Notes under the pieces: model-generated | Told to the model about the DNA's origin: nothing | The model's input: only the letters and a program-made list of their open reading frames with translations | Databases searched by the model: none | In this document: one piece after another, positions 57,012 to 59,961 of the stretch | Layout: each line of letters starts with the position of its first letter | How positions within the stretch are numbered: the stretch's first letter is position 1 | Source of the DNA: Gemmatimonadota bacterium | Lineage (GTDB): Bacteria > Gemmatimonadota > Gemmatimonadetes > Gemmatimonadales > GWC2-71-9 | Length of the DNA: 59,961 nt | Direction: 5' to 3' | Assembly (NCBI GenBank): GCA_003222035.1 | Contig: QHUS01000066.1 | Location: forward strand, 1 to 59,961 | Translations under genes and position numbers: made by a program

Positions 57012-57863
57012 TCAGACCCCGATCTTGTCCACCACCATGAGCGTGAGGAGCGCCGGCAGGTAGACGATCGACACGAGGAAAACGCGCCACGCACGGGCCG
57101 CGGTCGTGGCGCGGATCATTGCGACCGCGACTCCCGCGTACGCGAGGCCGAGAGCGAGCGCGCCAAAGAAGTACAGCGTACCCGTCACCCCAAGGAGCGT
57201 GGGCAGCAGGCTCACCGGCAGGAGGGCCATGGCGTAGAGCAGCACCATGCGGCCCGTGTGGCGCCCGTCGGGGTCCGAGACGGACAGCATGGCGAGGCCG
57301 CCGCGCCGGTAGTCCTCACGATAGATCCAGGCGAGGGCGAGGAAGTGGGGTAGCTGCCACAGGAACAGGATCCAGAACAACGCCGCGACCGCCGGGCCGA
57401 TCGCCCCACCGGCGGCGGTCCACCCGCCCACGATCGGCAGCGCACCCGGTACCGCGCCGATCAGCGTATTGAGGGTGGTCTTCCGCTTGAGCGGCGTATA
57501 GAGCAGCACGTAGCTCGCGAGCGTCAGCGCGGCGAGTCCCGCCGTGAGCAGGTTCACCGCCAGCGCGAGGTAGGCGACGCCCGCGACCGAAATGACGCCC
57601 GCGAACACGCCCGCGGCGCGCGGCGTCACCCGCCCCGACGGGAGCGGCCGGCGCTCGGTGCGCCGCATCCTGGCATCCACGTCGCGTTCCCGCACCTGGT
57701 TGAAGGCGTTCGTGCCCGCCGCCACGAGCGCCACGCCGACGAGGGTCTGCGCGAGCAGGCCCACGTCCACGCCGCTGCGCGAGCCGAGATAAAACCCCGC
57801 GGCGGCGGTGAGCAGCACCAGCTGCGTGATGCGCGGCTTCGTCAGCTCGAGAAACGCTACCAG
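57012..57863 (-). CDS. ctaB: protoheme IX farnesyltransferase (heme O synthase)
   Basis: Attaches farnesyl to heme b, the first step to heme A for the oxidase encoded next to it. Multi-spanning UbiA-type protein with the Asp-rich motifs NAFNQVRERDVDARMRRTERRPLPSG (split over about 26 residues) and YREDYRRGGLAMLSV. No ATG, GTG or TTG lies at the N-terminus (LVAFLELTKPRITQ); a CTG at 57863 with GGAG six bases before it fits as start and would overlap the subunit IV gene by 7 nt. About 283 residues from there. Confidence 0.9.
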   Translation of the reverse strand: MVAFLELTKPRITQLVLLTAAAGFYLGSRSGVDVGLLAQTLVGVALVAAGTNAFNQVRERDVDARMRRTERRPLPSGRVTPRAAGVFAGVISVAGVAYLALAVNLLTAGLAALTLASYVLLYTPLKRKTTLNTLIGAVPGALPIVGGWTAAGGAIGPAVAALFWILFLWQLPHFLALAWIYREDYRRGGLAMLSVSDPDGRHTGRMVLLYAMALLPVSLLPTLLGVTGTLYFFGALALGLAYAGVAVAMIRATTAARAWRVFLVSIVYLPALLTLMVVDKIGV

Positions 57864-58132
57864 ATGTGCTCCGACATCCCCGCGAGGATGAAGATCAGGG
57901 CGAGCGGCAGGGGAATCAGCGCCATGATCCGCAAGTTCCAGCGCTCGAACTTGAGGTGCATGAAGAACAGGCCCACGAGCGCCGCTTTCCACGTCGCGAG
58001 GAACAGCAGCAGCAGGAGCTTCAGGTTGCGCGAGATCGGCAACTCGAACGCCAGCGCCAGCTCGGCGGCAGTGAGGACCGCCAGATACACCCAGATCAGG
58101 ATGTAGTTGGGTCGCTTGTGTGCGGTCTCCAT
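57857..58132 (-). CDS. cytochrome c oxidase subunit IV, caa3/CtaF-like
   Basis: A 91-residue protein with three membrane helices (YILIWVYLAVLTAAELALAF, LLLLLFLATWKAALVGLFF, RIMALIPLPLALIFILAGM) in the pattern of the small prokaryotic subunit IV, which stabilises the core. Lies 6 nt after the subunit III gene and overlaps heme O synthase. Confidence 0.88.
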   Translation of the reverse strand: METAHKRPNYILIWVYLAVLTAAELALAFELPISRNLKLLLLLFLATWKAALVGLFFMHLKFERWNLRIMALIPLPLALIFILAGMSEHIW

Positions 58133-58138
58133 GGCTCC

Positions 58139-58816
58139 TCAGATCAGGTAGACGATGGTGAACAGGATGATCCATACCAGGTCGACGAAGTGCCAGTACA
58201 AACCGACGGTTTCGATCCCGGCGTAGTCCGACTTCGAGTACTTCCCGGGCAGCGCCTTCGTGAGATACAGATACGTCATCGAGATCACACCGCACGTCAC
58301 GTGGAAGCCGTGAAATCCCGTCATCGTGAAGAACGTGGAGCCGTACAGGCCCATCGTGGCAGCGGGTAACTTCCCCTGCGCGACCAGCTCCGCCAGCTCG
58401 CTCCCCTCCCGCACGCCCGTCGGTATGAACCCGTGCTCCACCAGATGGATGTACTCGTAGACCTGGATGCCGACGAACGCGGCGCCGCCCAGGATCGTCA
58501 TCAGCAGCCAGAAGCGCATGCCCTTCGGGTTGCCGTCCTGGATCGCCGCGTACGCCTTCACCATCGAGACGCTCGAGCAGATCAGCAGGAACGTATTGAA
58601 CGCGGTGATCTTGATGTTCAGCACGATCCCTGGCTTGGCCCATTCGCCCGGGGCGCCGAACCGGAGAATGATGTAGGTCCCGATCAGCGCCGCGAAGAAC
58701 ATCACCTCGGACGCCAGGAACACCCACATCCCCAGCTTCTTGTTGTAGACGTCGAGCCCCCGCTCGGCCGGGAAGGGGGGCTGCATCTGGTCGACGGTGG
58801 CGGCTGCATGCGTCAT
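58139..58816 (-). CDS. ctaE: cytochrome c oxidase subunit III
   Basis: A 225-residue, five-helix core subunit. Family motifs: GMWVFLASEVMFFAALIGTY in the first helix, MTGFHGFHVTCGVI, and the C-terminal LYWHFVDLVWIILFTIVYLI. ATG 58816 follows a GGGA-containing stretch. It keeps subunit I stable during turnover. Lies 20 nt after subunit I. Confidence 0.95.
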   Translation of the reverse strand: MTHAAATVDQMQPPFPAERGLDVYNKKLGMWVFLASEVMFFAALIGTYIILRFGAPGEWAKPGIVLNIKITAFNTFLLICSSVSMVKAYAAIQDGNPKGMRFWLLMTILGGAAFVGIQVYEYIHLVEHGFIPTGVREGSELAELVAQGKLPAATMGLYGSTFFTMTGFHGFHVTCGVISMTYLYLTKALPGKYSKSDYAGIETVGLYWHFVDLVWIILFTIVYLI

Positions 58817-58836
58817 CGGTCGTCCCTTTCCCTGGC

Positions 58837-59961
58837 TCAGTGACCCGCGATCGGCGCGCGGACCGGCTCCCGATCGGTGGGCAGCTTCTTGTATTGCGGC
58901 AGGTAGTCCTCGGCCACCTGCGGCGAGCTGAACTCGTACGGGCCCCGATACACCGTCGGCACCTTCTCCCAGTTGCCGTGCGGCGCGGGGCTCGGCAGCG
59001 ACCACTCGAGCCCGTTGTCGTTCCACGGGTTCTGCGGCGCCGGCTTGCCCTTCCACAGGCTCCACCAGAAGTTCACGAAGAAGATGAGCTGGGTCGCGAA
59101 CAGCAGAAACGCGCTGATTGAGATGAACACCCTAATCGGCTGTAAGGGCTGCAAGAAGGTGTACTGATTCGGGTCGTACAGCCGTCGCATCTCCCCGGCC
59201 ATCCCCGTGATGTGCATAGGGAAAAAGGTGCAGTTATAGAAGATGAATGTGAGCCAGAAGTGCACCTTGCCCCACGGCTCGCTCATCATCCGGCCGAACA
59301 TCTTTGGATACCAGTAGACGATCGCGCCGAACAGCGCGAACAGGCTACCGCCGAACAGCACGTAGTGCAGGTGGGCCACGATGAAATAGGTGTCGTGGAT
59401 GAACATGTCCACCGGCGTCGCCGCCATGTAGATCCCCGACAACCCGCCGATCGCGAACATCGCGACGAATGCCACGGCGTGGAGCATCGGCACGTGGAAG
59501 CGGATGTTGCCCCGCCACATCGTCCCCATCCAGTTGAATACTTTCACCGCCGACGGCACGGCGATGATCAGCGTCGACACCATGAAGGACGACCCGAGCG
59601 TCGGGTTCATCCCGCTCACGAACATGTGGTGGCCCCATACGATCCAGCCCAGGAACGCGATGGCCACGATCGCGAACACCATCGAGTGGTAGCCGAAGAT
59701 CGGCTTCCGGCTGCCGTTCGCGATGATGTCAGAGACCATCCCCATGGCCGGCAGGATCAGGATGTAGACCTCGGGATGCCCGAAGAACCAGAACAGGTGC
59801 TGCCACAAGAGCGCCTGGCCGCCGGCGGCCGGGTCGAAGAAGTGCGTGCCGATGATCTGGTCGAACAGCAGCATGATCGCCGCGCCGGAGAGGACCGGCA
59901 ACGCGAGCAGCCCCAGGATGGCCGTGATGAACAGCGACCACACCGAGAGCGGCAGGCGGAA
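58837..59961 (-). CDS. ctaD: cytochrome c oxidase subunit I, 5' part outside the window
   Basis: Catalytic subunit with heme a, heme a3 and CuB; the N-terminal part lies beyond the window edge. The visible 374 residues include WFFGHPEVYILILP (CuB His and cross-linked Tyr), IVWGHHMFV (two CuB His), and DTYFIVAHLHYVLFGG with both heme His. These are the features of A-type oxidases with a K-channel Tyr. Subunit II should lie further upstream. Confidence 0.96.
   Translation of the reverse strand, partial: FRLPLSVWSLFITAILGLLALPVLSGAAIMLLFDQIIGTHFFDPAAGGQALLWQHLFWFFGHPEVYILILPAMGMVSDIIANGSRKPIFGYHSMVFAIVAIAFLGWIVWGHHMFVSGMNPTLGSSFMVSTLIIAVPSAVKVFNWMGTMWRGNIRFHVPMLHAVAFVAMFAIGGLSGIYMAATPVDMFIHDTYFIVAHLHYVLFGGSLFALFGAIVYWYPKMFGRMMSEPWGKVHFWLTFIFYNCTFFPMHITGMAGEMRRLYDPNQYTFLQPLQPIRVFISISAFLLFATQLIFFVNFWWSLWKGKPAPQNPWNDNGLEWSLPSPAPHGNWEKVPTVYRGPYEFSSPQVAEDYLPQYKKLPTDREPVRAPIAGH

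Overview
The window is a high-GC (roughly two-thirds G+C), gene-dense, 60-kb piece of a diderm bacterial chromosome. Outer-membrane barrels, lipoprotein signals, a TPR/AraC regulator pair, the futalosine menaquinone enzyme MqnD, HemQ-type heme synthesis and an aa3/caa3 oxidase fit a member of the Gemmatimonadota. That assignment is an inference from gene content; no 16S or 23S rRNA gene is present to prove it. No integrase, transposase, prophage, CRISPR array or tRNA was recognised.

Layout. 1-11.8 kb: alpha-carbonic anhydrase, then a plus-strand pheA-ilvD pair, converging on a seven-gene minus-strand operon leuA-ilvB-ilvN-ilvC-leuC-leuD-leuB that together with ilvD covers Leu/Val/Ile synthesis. 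Both transcription units begin with a short peptide gene rich in the regulated amino acids (Phe-rich 1027-1113; Leu/Val-rich 11677-11772), followed by an intrinsic terminator and a competing antiterminator arm: two classical ribosome-mediated attenuators. 12-17.5 kb: an outer-membrane lipoprotein/BamA-like pair, a four-helix-bundle (S23/Avd-like) gene between inverted 13-nt repeat arrays, and two glutamine synthetase genes, one broken by a 60-nt poly-C tract. 17.7-28.8 kb: small unknowns, MqnD, an HD-GYP response regulator, an SDR protein, YceI, a 5S-like RNA, a pseudopilin, a TPR/AraC/MerR cluster, LemA plus M48 protease, and a polysaccharide deacetylase preceded by a large structured RNA.

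29-50 kb: exported unknowns, a cold-shock gene with a terminator in its leader, an ADP-ribosylglycohydrolase with a Ser/Thr kinase, a lipid-anchored binding protein coupled to a chemoreceptor, a four-gene envelope operon (Lys-tailed protein, CsgG-like TPR lipoprotein, barrel, Ig/cohesin-like lipoprotein), infA, a porin, a sulfocyanin-like copper protein, a PQQ enzyme and signal peptidase I. 50-60 kb: transketolase, then a minus-strand block running cytochrome oxidase I-III-IV, heme O synthase, two small membrane proteins, HemQ fused to a Rieske domain, HemE, HemH and a short HemG: heme is made, converted to heme O/A and used by the oxidase encoded beside it.

The most unusual layer is not a gene. 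A dozen sites carry short tandem repeats (7, 9-10, 13 or about 19 nt) followed by their own reverse complement; they sit at gene ends, act as terminators in places, and have been absorbed in frame into several proteins. The 13-nt class flanks the four-helix-bundle gene on both sides and recurs 13 and 30 kb away.
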